Positions 10,293 through 21,697 of a DNA stretch of 64,000 nt are shown here, piece after piece. Source of the DNA: Charina bottae (lineage: Eukaryota; Chordata; Lepidosauria; Squamata; Charinaidae); NCBI GenBank assembly GCA_023362775.1, contig JALMGJ010000017.1, positions 22,289,001 through 22,353,000 on the forward strand. Direction: 5' to 3'. The notes under the pieces were generated by a model, which searched no databases, was not told where the DNA came from, and saw nothing but the letters and a program-made list of their open reading frames with translations. Every line of letters starts with the position of its first letter. Position 1 is the first letter of the stretch. The translations under genes were made by a program, and so were the position numbers.

Positions 10293-11498
10293 ATAGACTT
10301 GAAGGAAAAGAGGTCCTTCAGGTCCCAATCCAGAAAACCAGGGTTCTCAACAACTCCGGATATTTAGTGATGAGGGTGAGCCTGGGCTAGCAGGGAGGAG
10401 TCCAGCATAGATGAGAGCAGAACCAGTATAGACAAGTATAGATAAAAAGCTTGATCATAGCAAGGGCATTGGTTTTTTTGGAAGCTACCATAAACTGGGA
10501 TTATGGGAAAAGACACAGATCCAGAATTATGCACAAAAGAAAGCATCTCAGAACAGCACAGCAGTCAAAATCTCCAGCCAATGTTTATTTAATGTAGAGA
10601 TACAAGTTTTGGAAAGGGCTATTCATTTATCCTCACCCTCAAACATGATCCTTTCAGAACTGTGGTGGAAATCATAGGCGTTTTGTAAGATTCATTTGGC
10701 AGATCTTTTTTTTTTAAAGTTGATCAGATTCCTTCCACAGCCACGAAAACAGAGTTAAGTGAGGGTTTAATCCATCTTCTATTAATCCTTTGTATTTCCA
10801 GAACTAGTTTTAAAAGTTACTGATTGATTATGTGCCATCAAGCTGATGTTGACTCTTCTTCTGTCTTTATTATTTGGGAAAGCAATCAGACTTTACTTAC
10901 ACAGCTTGGACAATTTGTTAATACTTTACAGAGACTGTTTAATTATAGTAACAACTATAGTAATAACTATTTTATAGATATTTAAGTTAGCGTAGTGAAC
11001 AATTGTATGACAGACACATACAGGAAAAAATTATGTAGATGTTAACTCCTTGGAGAGATTTGCAAATTACCATGTACCACAGGAAAGCCTCAGTTATTGA
11101 GATGAATCAGAAATGGCCCAAGTTTTAGGTCCTTTTCTAGACAAGCATAAATCTTGGAGCATTCATTGAATGCAGGAGGTATTCTAGAAAGTTCTTACAG
11201 AGAGTTAAGAGTATAAAAAGAGGATTTCCATATTAATTATATCTTTAACTTAACAATAGCCATCTCCTTGCAAGTAAAGTAATTATTATTAAATCTTAGT
11301 ATTTAGTAATAAATATACCTGGTTGTGAGAATATATCTCTGACCATATATGTAGATGAAGTAATAGTATTAAAGCCTGCTAGTGCATGCAAAGTTGCATG
11401 ATATCAGAATAGAAATTACGCAAAATCACTGTTGTCTTGAATGTGGTAAATTCCCATGTGGTAAATGCAGTATTTGAATAAATTGCTATCAGAGCAGC
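10293..11498 (+). other. Intron 1, mostly unassigned
   Basis: The only repeat hint is a short - strand LINE 3' end at about 10822-10866 (GATTATGTGCCATCAAGCTG), of the same type as the RTE-related piece at 44790-45245. Confidence 0.45.
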
Positions 11499-11506
11499 AG
11501 TTATAT

Positions 11507-11857
11507 CAGAGCTTTCCAAACTGTGTGTCGGGACACGTTAGTGTGTCAGCTGCAGTGTCTGGGTGTATCGCGGCTGCTGCTGCCTCCAAGCCCTGCCAGG
11601 ATTCCGTGCAGGTCCTAGTGCCTGCCTTGTGCCTTGCTGCCTCCAAACCTGCCCTGCCAGGATTCCACGCAGGTCCTAGTGCCTGCCTTGTGCCCTGCTG
11701 CCTCCAAACCTGCTGTGATTCCGCGCAGGTCCTAGTGCCTGCCTTGTGCCCTGCTGTAAGAGTGTGTCGCAAAATGATGCCCTGCTGTAAGAGTGTGTCG
11801 CGAAATGATGCATGTCTAAAAAGTGTGTCACCAACATGAAAAGTTTGGAAAGCTCTA
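11507..11857. mobile_element. hAT-type MITE with internal minisatellite
   Basis: TIRs CAGAGCTTTCCAAACTGTGT and AGTTTGGAAAGCTCTA. 8-bp flanking duplication AGTTATAT (11499-11506) / AGTTACAT (11858-11865), one mismatch. The interior holds about three copies of a unit built on TTCCGCGCAGGTCCTAGTGC and CTTGTGCCCTGCTGCCTCC, and a doubled TAAGAGTGTGTCGC segment. A shorter copy with a single unit set is at 18368-18626. Confidence 0.85.
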
Positions 11858-11997
11858 AGTTACATAATAAGACCTGTTCTTTTATGAAACTTTTTACCTT
11901 TGTATCTAAAGGAGTAATCTGTGCCACCAACTGTTCATGTAATTTGCTATATGGAAGCATGATATTCAGGACTATTAAACACATATTAAACACATAT

Positions 11998-12236
11998 CAT
12001 GGGGGTGGCTGGCACCCTGATGCGGCCAATGATAACACCTTATTCACCATCTTGGACTATACATTTTATATATTACATTTTTATATTTATGGCTTTATAT
12101 TTTATATGTATATTTATATGTATATTGTATTTATTTTATTGATATTTTAATTTTTGATTTTTAACTGGTTGTAAACCGCCCAGAGTCGTCGTAATACGAG
12201 ATGGGCGGGGTATAAATAACTTAAATAAATAAATAT
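11998..12236 (+). mobile_element. CR1/L3-type LINE 3' end
   Basis: Has the common squamate 3' terminus GGTGGCTGGCACC, a T/A-rich body, TTGTAAACCGCCCAGAGTCG, GAGATGGGCGGGGTATAAAT and (AAAT)n. Confidence 0.75.
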
Positions 12237-12274
12237 TAAACAATGCATTTGAATCAAACAGAGTAAATATCAAA

Positions 12275-12276
<2 letters not shown>

Positions 12277-12358
<82 letters not shown>

Positions 12359-12395
12359 CATACATACATACATAAATACATACATACATACTGTA
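12277..12395. repeat. Compound (GT)n(AT)n(ACAT)n microsatellite
   Basis: Runs of GT (from about 12278), AT (about 12309-12350) and ACAT-type repeats follow one another; likely polymorphic. Confidence 0.9.
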
Positions 12396-12529
12396 TATAT
12401 ATAAAGAGAGAGAAGAGCCATACAATACAGGATGTAAAATTCTAGAGCACTAAGGTTAAATGTGAAGATGGCAACTGAAGAAAAAAGCTCTTAAGAGGGA
12501 AGTGTATTAGATACACATTCTAAGAACAT

Positions 12530-12700
12530 GCCCTCCCTTTGGGCTCAGTGAGGAATATGATGCCCTCATTGTGGGAGGTTGTGCAGATCCAGAATTGGCC
12601 TTTATAGCCACTTACGGATCCACCTTAAAATTTTACCTTTGGAAGACAATCTTACTCGGCTACGAGTGATCGCCAATAAATAAAAATAAAAAAGGAATAT
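12530..12700 (+). repeat. Unassigned repeat-like segment
   Basis: A moderately GC-rich block (GGTTGTGCAGATCCAGAATT through CTACGAGTGATCGCC) ends in an A-rich AATAAATAAAAATAAAAAA tail, the form of a retroposed 3' end. I cannot name the family. Confidence 0.3.
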
Positions 12701-12779
12701 GAATGTTATAATATACTGTGGCATGTGTCATATTTCATCTTTGTCTTTTTCCTGTCTTGAGAAGCAGTTGATGTATGTA

Positions 12780-13640
12780 TGTCTATGAAGGTTCTCAGTC
12801 ATCCAGGTGGAACAGTCTGTGGCTTGAATCATGTCAACTGGATTTCTATTTTCTTAGTGGAAACGTTTCACTCCTTATCCAAGGAGCTTCTTCAGTCTGA
12901 GTAAAGTTAGTAAGGGAATCCTTAAATATGTTTCTAGGCTGGCTGTGTGACCTTGCACCTGGGGCTAGGTCATGGTTATTTTTGAGATGTTTGTTTCTAA
13001 GTCCCTTTATCATCTAAAGGAGGATCGTTAAGATTACCCTGCTGCTGTTGAGCTTGTGAAATGGTCTTAATCTTCCTAGGCACAGAAGACAAAGCAGGAA
13101 GGAAGATAGGGGAAAGGTTATGCCTGAGGCCCCCACCTCTATTCAAGGAAGGATTTTCCAAGTTGGCATGAATGGATTCCTTGACCCCTCTCTCAAACCA
13201 CCTATCTTCTCTGTCTAAAATGTGAACATTAATGTCCTCAAATGAGTGTCCTTTTTCCTTTAGATGAAGATAAACTGCTGACTCTGGTCCTGTGGTGTTA
13301 CTTCTCCTGTGTTGGGCCATCCTCCTGTACAAGGGTTGTTTGGTTTCTCCAATGTAGAGTTCAGAGCACTCCTCACTGCACTGGATTGCATACACTACAT
13401 TGCTTTCCTAGCAGCAGGGTAATCTTAACGATCCTCCTTTAGATGATAAAGGGACTTAGAAACAAACATCTCAAAAATAACCATGACCTAGCCCCAGGTG
13501 CAAGGTCACACAGCCAGCCTAGAAACATATTTAAGGATTCCCTTACTAACTTTACTCAGACTGAAGAAGCTCCTTGGATAAGGAGTGAAACGTTTCCACT
13601 AAGAAAATAGAAATCCAGTTGACATGATTCAAGCCACAGA
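12780..13640. mobile_element. PLE family 1 inverted dimer (dimer 1) with 15-bp TSD
   Basis: A - strand arm (12780 to about 13409) covers the element from its 3' end back into the GIY-YIG region; its ORF runs 13395 to 12997. It is joined at about 13410 to a + strand arm (to 13640) that starts near the ORF end. Both 3' ends face outward. The direct repeat CAGTTGATGTATGTA flanks the whole (12765-12779, 13641-13655), so it inserted once, as a unit. The left arm has the 34-nt 3' extension; the right arm stops at ACAGAC. Each arm carries a hammerhead-like core (left about 12865-12895, right 13561-13591). Confidence 0.9.
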
Positions 13641-13655
13641 CAGTTGATGTATGTA

Positions 13656-15514
13656 GTTTTTGTGCTGCATTTTTAAATGTGATAATTCTGTATACACCTG
13701 TAACAATAACGGTATGACTACAGTAACAAGTGTATCTTATAGTCCCAGAATGATGCTCTGAATATAGAAGTTATTTTTGCCTAAAGATAATCTAAGTGCA
13801 GTGTGAAGAAAAATGTTTGTTTTCTAATTGCAATTTTCAGTGTGTGAATAGGTATTCATGTTTTACTATGAATCTTGCCTTAATAAGCAATAAGTAATTG
13901 CATCTGACCTGGTTGAAATATTTTAATGATTTCTACTGTAGTTTTCACAATCTGTTTTCTTCGGATTGTGTTTTTTTTCTTACTTTGGATCATACTTGAT
14001 TTTCTGTCCAAATATATGGGCTTAAAGGGCTACTTTTGAGAAGAACATGAGAGAAAGGCACATCAGCAAGCCCTAACAAAATTATTGCATTTGTATAATG
14101 TATTCCTTCCAGTCTTATTAGGGATTTTAACCTTTCCCTCTTTATACAACTGTATAAAGATGTACTGTATTTAGATCTGAAATGGAGAAGGATGCTTTGG
14201 ATGTAGCATTGAGAACCTTGTTGGACCTTCTTTAAGATGTATCTGAGATTACAGCAAGGGTGCTCACACTGGCTCTGAAGCACTCTTGCTTGCTTTTGAT
14301 CCAAATAATGAACACTTCTACAATTGTGTATTGCAATGAATTAGTTCTTAGTCATACTCATAGAGTTTTATAAATGCGTGTAAAGTATTGGCTGATATCT
14401 TACTATGATACTTTCATTTGATACTGGTTTAGTAGATCAGAAATCAATTTTTTGTTGCTCTATTATCAGATAGAACTAATAAAATAACTAAGTAGCAGGA
14501 AGAAATAGACAACGTAAGAATCTATCTAAATGCTTAATAATAGCCATGGGTTTCACATCAAATGTTTGTCTTAATAAAGGTTTTCTAATAGCCATTATGA
14601 AATCAAAACAAGAGGGACCCTGCCAAATCTCTCAGAAAAGAGTATTGCAAAGTTCTGTTACTATCAAGAAGATCCGGTCTTCTTTGTTCACCCCCTTCAG
14701 TTCTAATCTCAAGGCTTGGACATGTTCATATAGATGAAGGCAGTGTATAAAGGGACATTGGTCTTGGCCCACTTCCATCCTTAAAATGAATAAATGAGTT
14801 TTGTAATGGATAAATAACTGATTCAGCTGAAACAAAATGTGCTCTGATTATTGAAAGCACTGTCAAGGATTCTGATGGTTGCATTTTGTTCATTTGTTCC
14901 AGAACTATCTTTAAAAGCAATCCCAAGTAAAGAACTTTAAAGTAGTCCATTCTATGTATGAATAGTACATGAATAATAGAGACTAGGCCTGATTTTGTAG
15001 TAAGGCTGTAGCAGACAGAGTGATAAAGCTGCTTTTAGCAGCTATGACTGCTTTCATATCCAAGTACGATGCTAGATCTAGGGGTTTTTTGCAATATATA
15101 TTTGATCACGGAGCAAGTGAAATCCCTTTCAATACAGCCTGCAGCCAAATTAATACTTAACAATGGACAATTTTGTCTGAAAGATAGGAGGGTTTGGGAG
15201 GCAAATGCTTTAGGATGCCATTTTCCAAGGATGTACATAATGGGGTTGGGCTGTCCAAAGCTTCATCATTTCTAAGAGGGGAATACAAGCTGTCAGCTGA
15301 AGTATCCAAAGTTCCTCATGACCTTTCTCAAGGGCCATCAGAAAATGAAGAAATTAACACATGAACTCATGGCTCATTCTTCATCTTCCAAATAATAATT
15401 TAAAGGTTTGTAGATGGACATCCGAACTGGAACAATTTTATATATACAATGCTGCTTGAAGGCATGATTAGAAATCCTGAATTTGGAATGTGTTTGAATA
15501 TATTTTATATGATA
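13656..15514 (+). other. Intron 1, unassigned
   Basis: AT-rich sequence without recognised genes or repeats. Confidence 0.45.
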
Positions 15515-15620
15515 TGATATGATATGATATGATATATATATACACATACATATATACATATATACATATATACACATATACACATATACACATATACATA
15601 TACACACACACACACACACA
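15515..15620. repeat. (GATAT)n / (CATATA)n / (CA)n compound microsatellite
   Basis: Pentanucleotide GATAT copies at about 15515-15537, then TACATA/CACATA repeats and a CA run that abuts the Tc1 element. CA/TACA repeats resume on the other side (17222-17281), so the transposon seems to have landed inside one microsatellite. Confidence 0.85.
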
Positions 15621-17221
15621 CAGGGGCAAAAAAGTATTTAGTCAGCCACCAATTGTGCAAGTTCTCCCACTTAAAAAGATGAGAGAGGCCTGTAATTGAC
15701 ATCATAGGTAGACCTCAACTATGCGAGACAAAATGAGAAAACAAATCCAGACAATCACATTGTCTGATTCGGAAAGAATTTATTTGCAAATTATGGTGGA
15801 AAATAAGTATTTGGTCAATATCAAAAGTTCATCTCAATACTTTGTTATATATCCTTTGTTGGCAATGACAGAGGTCAAACGTTTTCTGTAAGTCTTCACA
15901 AGGTTGGCACACACTGTTGCTGGTATGTTGGCCCATTCCTCCATGCAGATCTCCTCTAGAGCAGTGATGTTTTGGGGCTGTCGCTGGGCAACACGGATTT
16001 TCAACTCCCTCCAAAGGTTTTCTATGGGGTTGAGATCTGGAGACTGGTTAGGCCACTCCAGGACCTTGAACTGCTTCTTACGAAGCCACTCCTTCGTTGC
16101 CCGGGCGGTGTGTTTGGGATCATTGTCATGCTGAAAGACCCAGCCACGTTTCATCTTCAATGCCCTTGCTGATGGAAGGAGGTTTTCACTCAAAATCTCA
16201 CGATACATGGCCCCATTCATTCTTTCCTGTACACGGAACAGTCGTCCTGGTCCCTTTGCAGAGAAACAGCCCCAAAGCATGATGTTGCCACCCCCATGCT
16301 TCACAGTAGGTATGGTGTTCTTTGGATGCAACTCAGCATTCTCTCTCCTCCAAACACGACGAGTTGTGTTTCTACCAAACAGTTCTACTTTGGTTTCATC
16401 TGACTATATGACATTCTCCCAATCCTCTTCTGGATCATCCAAATGCTCTCTAGCAAACTTCAGACAGGCCCGGACATGTACTGGCTTAAGCAGGGGGACA
16501 CGTCTGGCACTGCAGGATCTGAGTTCCTGGCGGCATAGTGTGTTACTGATGGTAGCCTTTGTTACGTTGGTCCCAGCTCTCTGCAGATCATTCACTAGGT
16601 CCCCCCGTGTGGTTCTGGGATTTTTGCTCACCGTTCTTGTGATCATTTTGACCCCACGGGGTGAGATCTTGCGTGGAGCCCCAGATCGAGGGAGATTATC
16701 AGTGGTCTTGTATGTCTTCCATTTTCTAATTATTGCTCCCACAGTTGATTTCTTCACACCAAGCTGCTTGCCTATTGCAGATTCAGTCTTCCCAGCCTGG
16801 TGCAGGTCTACAATTTTGTTTCTGGTGTCCTTCGACAGCTCTTTGGTCTTCACCATAGTGGAGTTTGGAGTGTGACTGTTTGAGGTTGTGGACAGGTGTC
16901 TTTTATACTGATAACAAGTTCAAACAGGTGCCATTACTACAGGTAATGAGTGGAGGACAGAGGAGCCTCTTAAAGAAGAAGTTACAGGTCTGTGAGCGCC
17001 AGAAATCTTGCTTGTTTGTAGGTGACCAAATACTTATTTTCCACCATAATTTGCAAATAAATTCTTTCTGAATCAGACAATGTGATTGTCTGGATTTGTT
17101 TTCTCATTTTGTCTCTCATAGTTGAGGTCTACCTATGATGTCAATTACAGGCCTCTCTCATCTTTTTAAGTGGGAGAACTTGCACAATTGGTGGCTGACT
17201 AAATACTTTTTTGCCCCACTG
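15621..17221 (-). mobile_element. Tc1-type transposon, complete with about 197-199-bp TIRs
   Basis: The ends CAGGGGCAAAAAAGTATTTA and AAATACTTTTTTGCCCCACTG are inverted repeats that stay similar for about 200 bp (15621-15817, 17023-17221). The right flank is TA inside a TACA repeat. One transposase gene lies between them on the - strand. The length of about 1.6 kb is normal for Tc1 elements. The TIRs are still very alike, which points to a recent insertion. Confidence 0.92.
15834..16856 (-). pseudogene. Tc1 transposase, intact except for one nonsense codon
   Basis: 341 codons in one frame from ATG (16856) to the final stop (15834), broken only by TAG at 16404-16406. There the context ENVI*SDETK shows a tryptophan (TGG) was lost. 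N-terminal helix-turn-helix DNA-binding region: [19 protein letters not shown] through [15 protein letters not shown]. Catalytic D-D-E residues: Asp in SDET just after the stop, Asp in [11 protein letters not shown], Glu in DLNPIENLW, with Tc1-type D34E spacing as far as I can count. The stop falls two residues before the first catalytic Asp, so the truncated product would bind DNA at most. Confidence 0.9.
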
Positions 17222-17281
17222 TACATACATACACACATACACACACACATACACATACACACATACATACACACACACTCT
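17222..17281. repeat. (TACA)n/(CA)n microsatellite
   Basis: Continuation of the repeat on the other side of the Tc1 element. Confidence 0.85.
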
Positions 17282-18359
17282 TCTGAATCATACATTTTTT
17301 TAAAGTTTTTTTAAGTTTGAATATTGTTTTGTTAATTGTGTATATATAAAATTATTAGAAAAATAAATAAATGCATGTCCTTTAAAAAAGAATAATTAAT
17401 ATAATTTTTAAAATATTATAATTTTAAACTTTCCAGCAGCAGTGGAGTATACACATGTTTTCCTTCCTGGATTTGAATTCTAAAAGTGTACTCTCCCAGT
17501 TGCTGGGGATCATGGAATCTGTCTCCAATGTCTCCTTGGATATGAGCCTCTGATGTTCCAGTGTTTAGAGTGTCAAAGAATAAACAGAATAATTACTTTT
17601 TATTATATTTTGGTGAACAAGAGTCTTGACATACAATTTTTAGTAATCTCAATGGTTTTCAAAAGCGTATAGGTCAATAACATTTTTCAACTAGGAAACA
17701 GTTTAAAAATTCAGATAATTGTGCAATTAAAAGATAAGTAAATTGCTATAAAAGATCCAGTTATTTACTAAAATATAAAGTAATATAATTGGTGCAGTAT
17801 GAGTATGAAATTATAGACTGGCATTGCCACCATCCATTTCTGCTAGTTCCATTTCTAGGGTCTGTTTGCATTATTGTATCTGTAGATTGTCTATGTAATA
17901 TACTTCGGTATTTTACAAAGTAAATCTATGTATGCATTTCCATCCAACCTATTGAGACTTCTCTGAAATATTATGTTTGGCTTTTTAGAAGTATCATAGA
18001 TTGCATGTTTAAATCTTCCAATAAAATGGGTATAAAGATGTTTTATTATGTAACTGAACCTTTAAAAAAATCAATTCCCTTGAAGGAACTGATATTCAAG
18101 CAGTTTGGTTGTTAAAACTTTATTATTATGGCATATAGTTAACAGAATTCACATTGTAGGTACCTATTTGAATTACTATTTCAAATGGTTTCATATCTGC
18201 CTGAAACATCAGTACATTTACCAGCTCTGAAAGGGAAAATGAATTTACAGTTGATACATGAATCTGTATTAACTTTCCCTGCTAGGAATGTTCTTAAATG
18301 CTTACACATGTATAATTAAACAGTAATATAATTGATGATAGGTCTGTAAGTCAGTGACA
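17282..18359 (+). other. Intron 1, AT-rich, no recognised feature
   Basis: I see no supported gene or repeat here. Confidence 0.45.
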
Positions 18360-18367
18360 GTCTAGTT

Positions 18368-18626
18368 CAGAGCTTTCCAAACTCTGTGTCGCGACACGTT
18401 AGTGTGTCAGCTGCAGTGTCTGGGTGTGTCGCGTCTGCTGCTGCCTCCGAGCTCTGCCAGGATTCCGCGTAGGTCCTAGTGCCTGCCTTGTGCCTCGCTG
18501 CCTCCAAACCTGCTGTGATTCCACGCAGGCCCTAGTGCCTGCCTTGTGCCCTGCTGTAAGAGTGTGTCGCAAAATGATGCATGTCTAAAAAGTGTGTCAC
18601 CAACATGAAAAGTTTGGAAAGCTCTG
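18368..18626. mobile_element. hAT-type MITE with perfect 8-bp TSD
   Basis: Same family as 11507-11857. TIRs CAGAGCTTTCCAAACTCTGT and AGTTTGGAAAGCTCTG. GTCTAGTT flanks both sides (18360-18367, 18627-18634). The internal minisatellite has fewer units than the other copy. Confidence 0.92.
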
Positions 18627-18754
18627 GTCTAGTTGTTCCTAGGTGAACCCTGATAATAGTCAACTGCATAGCAAAATAGTTGTGATAGGTAGTTGGAATG
18701 AGTTTTAAGACAGTTTTGTAGTTTATGTATGGCTATGTCTTGTATATGTCTTGT

Positions 18755-19061
18755 CTAGGGGGCGTGGTGGCTCAGCGGGTAAGACACCAGGCTTGTCGAT
18801 CAGAAGATCGCAAGTTCGGAGGTTCGAATCCCTAGCCCTGCGTGTGGAGTGAGCTCCCGCACTAGCTCCAGCTCTTGCCAACCTAGCAATTCGAAAGCAT
18901 GCAAATGCAAGTAGATGAATAGGTACCACTTCGGTGGGTAGGTAACAGCGTTCTGTGGAAGTGTCTTCGTACAATGCTGGCTCTTCGGCTAACAAACGGA
19001 GATGAGCACCGGCCCCTAGAGTCGGATACGACTGCACAAATGTATGGGGGGAACCTTTACC
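18755..19061 (+). mobile_element. Sauria SINE
   Basis: Head GTGGTGGCTCAGCGGGTAAG with B-box GGTTCGAATCC, body GCCAACCTAGCAATTCGAAA and GGTACCACTTCGGTGGG, tail CCTAGAGTCGGATACGACT. The 10-bp repeat TATGTCTTGT flanks it (18745-18754, 19062-19071). Confidence 0.9.
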
Positions 19062-19194
19062 TATGTCTTGTATAATCATAGTCAAGAATATATATTTACT
19101 TTGAATGAGATTAAGTCTCTCAGACGAAATTAATTGCATCAAGGAATAGGGCTAGGGTATTTAAAGATACTTAAGGAATTTACTTATAGTCTTT

Positions 19195-19300
19195 TTTGAT
19201 TATGTACCATCAAATTGTTGTCAACTCTTAGCTACCTTAGATTTTCTCCATGACAAGCTGCCCCTAACTTCGTCTTTCTGGTCTTCCAGTGGTGCTAGTC
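19195..19300 (-). mobile_element. RTE-related LINE 3' fragment
   Basis: TTTTTGATTATGTACCATCA, then TTGTCAACTCTTAGC, then CTTCCAGTGGTGC mirror (reverse complement) the 3' end at about 45150-45245. Old and diverged. Confidence 0.5.
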
Positions 19301-19314
19301 TAGTCAAACTATTA

Positions 19315-19935
19315 TCTATCCCCTTTGAGAAATCCTGGAGAATGGGTGAAATGCCAGATGATTAGGAGAGGATGAATATTTCTTTCTTCAGAAAGGAAAA
19401 TGGGTGGATCCAGAGAATTACAGAACAGTCAGTCAGATATCAAATATTTGGGGAAATTATAGAGTAATTCCTCCTGGGGGTGGCTGGCCCCATAGTGTCC
19501 TCCTTTTTATATGAGATTTTCCCATCCCTTGGATTTTTATCTATTATTTATTATACTGGTTAGACTGTAACTTATGTTTACTGGTTTTTAATTGTTGACT
19601 TTGTTGTAAACCGCCCAGAGTCCCCCATTGGGGGAGATGGGTGGTGATAAATTTGAATTATAAACAAACAAACAAATAAACAAATAAATAAATACTGTAG
19701 GTCAAGCTGTAGCCATTTTGAAAATGGTGCAGTATGTCAGCATGGATTTGTTAAAAACAAGCCTTGCCAGGCTAACCTTACCTCATTTTTTGATCAGGTC
19801 ACTTTCTTAGTACTTTGTTGAATGCTGAAGATACATAAATATCTTTATAAATCGGTAATATAAATATGATAAATAAATAATATCTTAATTACAGTACAGA
19901 AAAACATTTGACAAAGTGCCCCATGACATTCTAAT
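19315..19935 (+). mobile_element. CR1-type LINE RT fragment split by a CR1/L3 tail insertion
   Basis: Before about 19464 the frame reads a decayed FEKSWRMGEMPDD, a motif that precedes the RT in CR1 ORF2. After about 19695 it reads QHGFVKNKPCQANLTSFFD, then KTFDKVPHDIL, the RT motif A region. Between them (about 19464-19695) sits a separate LINE 3' end with CTGGCCCC, TTGTAAACCGCCCAGAGTCC and an AAAC/AAAT tail. The RT piece has stops and frameshifts. Confidence 0.6.
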
Positions 19936-20785
19936 CCAAATTTTTGGAAATGGTGCATGTCCATATATAAAATTATAATCTATAAATAGTTTCCAAATAG
20001 AATTAAATTCTGTAACAGACTTATTTTTATGTGTGATTTCCAGTAAAAGTTCAAAATGTCCTGGCATTTATTATCATATACCGAGCTAATTCAGTACACT
20101 TTGTAGGGATAATTTTTAGTAATGTTTAACAGAAAAAACAGCTGGCAGGAAAGAGAATTCAACCTTTAACTTTTGTTTCATTTGATAATAAATCATCTTT
20201 CAGAATTGTTGGGCTTTATAGCATTGCCAGCAAACATGAAAGAATGATATGGTCTGAATATTGCATTCCAACAGTTTTTAGAAAATGAGTTATCTATCTT
20301 AGCAGTCAACACGCGGGTAATATACCAGTGGTAAAACTTCTTGTAGTAGTTTTCTCTAAGTGTAATATTCATGGTAGATTTAATATTTATCTTCTATTGA
20401 TATTTCCATTATTGTCCTGTTTAAATTCTGCATCCATTTAATCATACAAATCTATAACTTGCTTGGTTTCTGAACATATTTCAATAACTTGTAAATAAGC
20501 CCAACAAATGTTCTGAGTTTTGTACAATAAGTGTCTCAAATTCAGTCAAGTCTCTAAGTATTCTGCCCTGCCTGTTTTTATAATTCCTTTTGAACTAGAC
20601 TGCTTAAAGGTCATTCTGACCATTCCAAAGAAAGAATCTTGAAAGCAGGACTTTCTTTTTCCTGGTTTCCCACTGCTCTGGCTTTTCTCTTATTATGCAC
20701 TTCCCTCCCTTAATGTCTGCTAGGATGCTAGTGCATCCTTTTTGCCATTTCCTTTAATTGTCTTCTATATCTTTACCCCGTGTTT
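19936..20785 (+). other. Intron 1, unassigned
   Basis: No recognised feature. Confidence 0.45.
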
Positions 20786-20819
20786 TCCAGTGTCTCCTCA
20801 AAGATACTATCCCTCAAAT

Positions 20820-21116
20820 GCTAAGAGCTAAGAAGGAAACAAAAAGACCAGAACACATCCTCTCCAGCAACCAACTTCACGTGTAGAAAGTCTAACTCCT
20901 AGTATAAAATGCACCAGGCAAACAATCAAGCAGAAAACAATACCCTAATCAAGGAACTACCAAGGAGAAAAGCACACCCCCACCAACACTGCCAGGGCAA
21001 GTTACTGCATATAAACGGAGCAAACCCCACACTCACTCGCAATGATGATGTCACCTAGTTCAGCAGTGAAACGTCTGCAAGCAAACAACCAAGCTCAGAG
21101 AGCACCAAGGACTCCA
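20820..21116 (+). mobile_element. PLE family 2, 3' end of a single copy
   Basis: Matches the family-2 3' end seen at 38452-38637: GCATATAAACGGAGCAAACC, a degraded hammerhead-like region ending GTGAAACGTCTGCAAG, and CTCAGAGAGCACCAAGGACTCC. It stops at AAGGACTCC, so it lacks the terminal extension seen in dimers 4 and 5. The start is uncertain. No target duplication was found. Confidence 0.6.
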
Positions 21117-21149
21117 AAACTCATAGTCACTGTCTTGCAGTGTTAGCAG

Positions 21150-21393
21150 ATTAATGTTTGTTTGTTTGTTTGTTAGATTTATATTCTATATTTTCTTTAG
21201 GAGTTCAAGACATACATAGCACTGTCTTCTTTAGTTGTTCCTCATAACAACTGTATGAGGTAGGTGGCACTGAGAGTGAGTTACTACAGTAGTCCCAAAT
21301 CACCCAGTAAGCTTCCATGGCAGACAGTGTATTTTAATCTGGGTGTCCCTAATTCTAGTCCAACAATTTAGCCACTGTTCTGCCCTGGCTCTC
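21150..21393 (-). mobile_element. Old MIR/CORE-like SINE
   Basis: (GTTT)n and TTAGATTTATATTC at the tail side, TGTATGAGGTAGGTGGCACTGA, AATCACCCAGTAAGCTTCCATGG, and a tRNA-like end GCCACTGTTCTGCCCTGGCTCTC. Diverged relative of the SINE at 4335. Confidence 0.6.
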
Positions 21394-21697
21394 GGATAAT
21401 GTATTTGCCTTGTCTGCTGATCCCTAATACCCCAAAATATACTCTAGAACAGAACAGATTTTGGGAGAGCTATGTAGGGGTAGAAGGAGAATCCATTCTC
21501 CTGAGGGATGCTACAATTTTTACATCTATACTCCTACTGTTGGATGCATCACCTGTTCATGTTCTTCTATACATGTAAGGGTACAAAACATCACTAAGTC
21601 AAGCCAATTCTTCATTTTTATTAATTACATTTTGAAAATGAACAACTGCTTTCACCTGGAGAAATTCTGGGGTTTTGAAATCAATCCCATACAATAT

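Noticed and set aside
16207..16875. + strand open frame of 222 residues with a hydrophobic look
   Set aside because: Shadow of the Tc1 transposase on the opposite strand.
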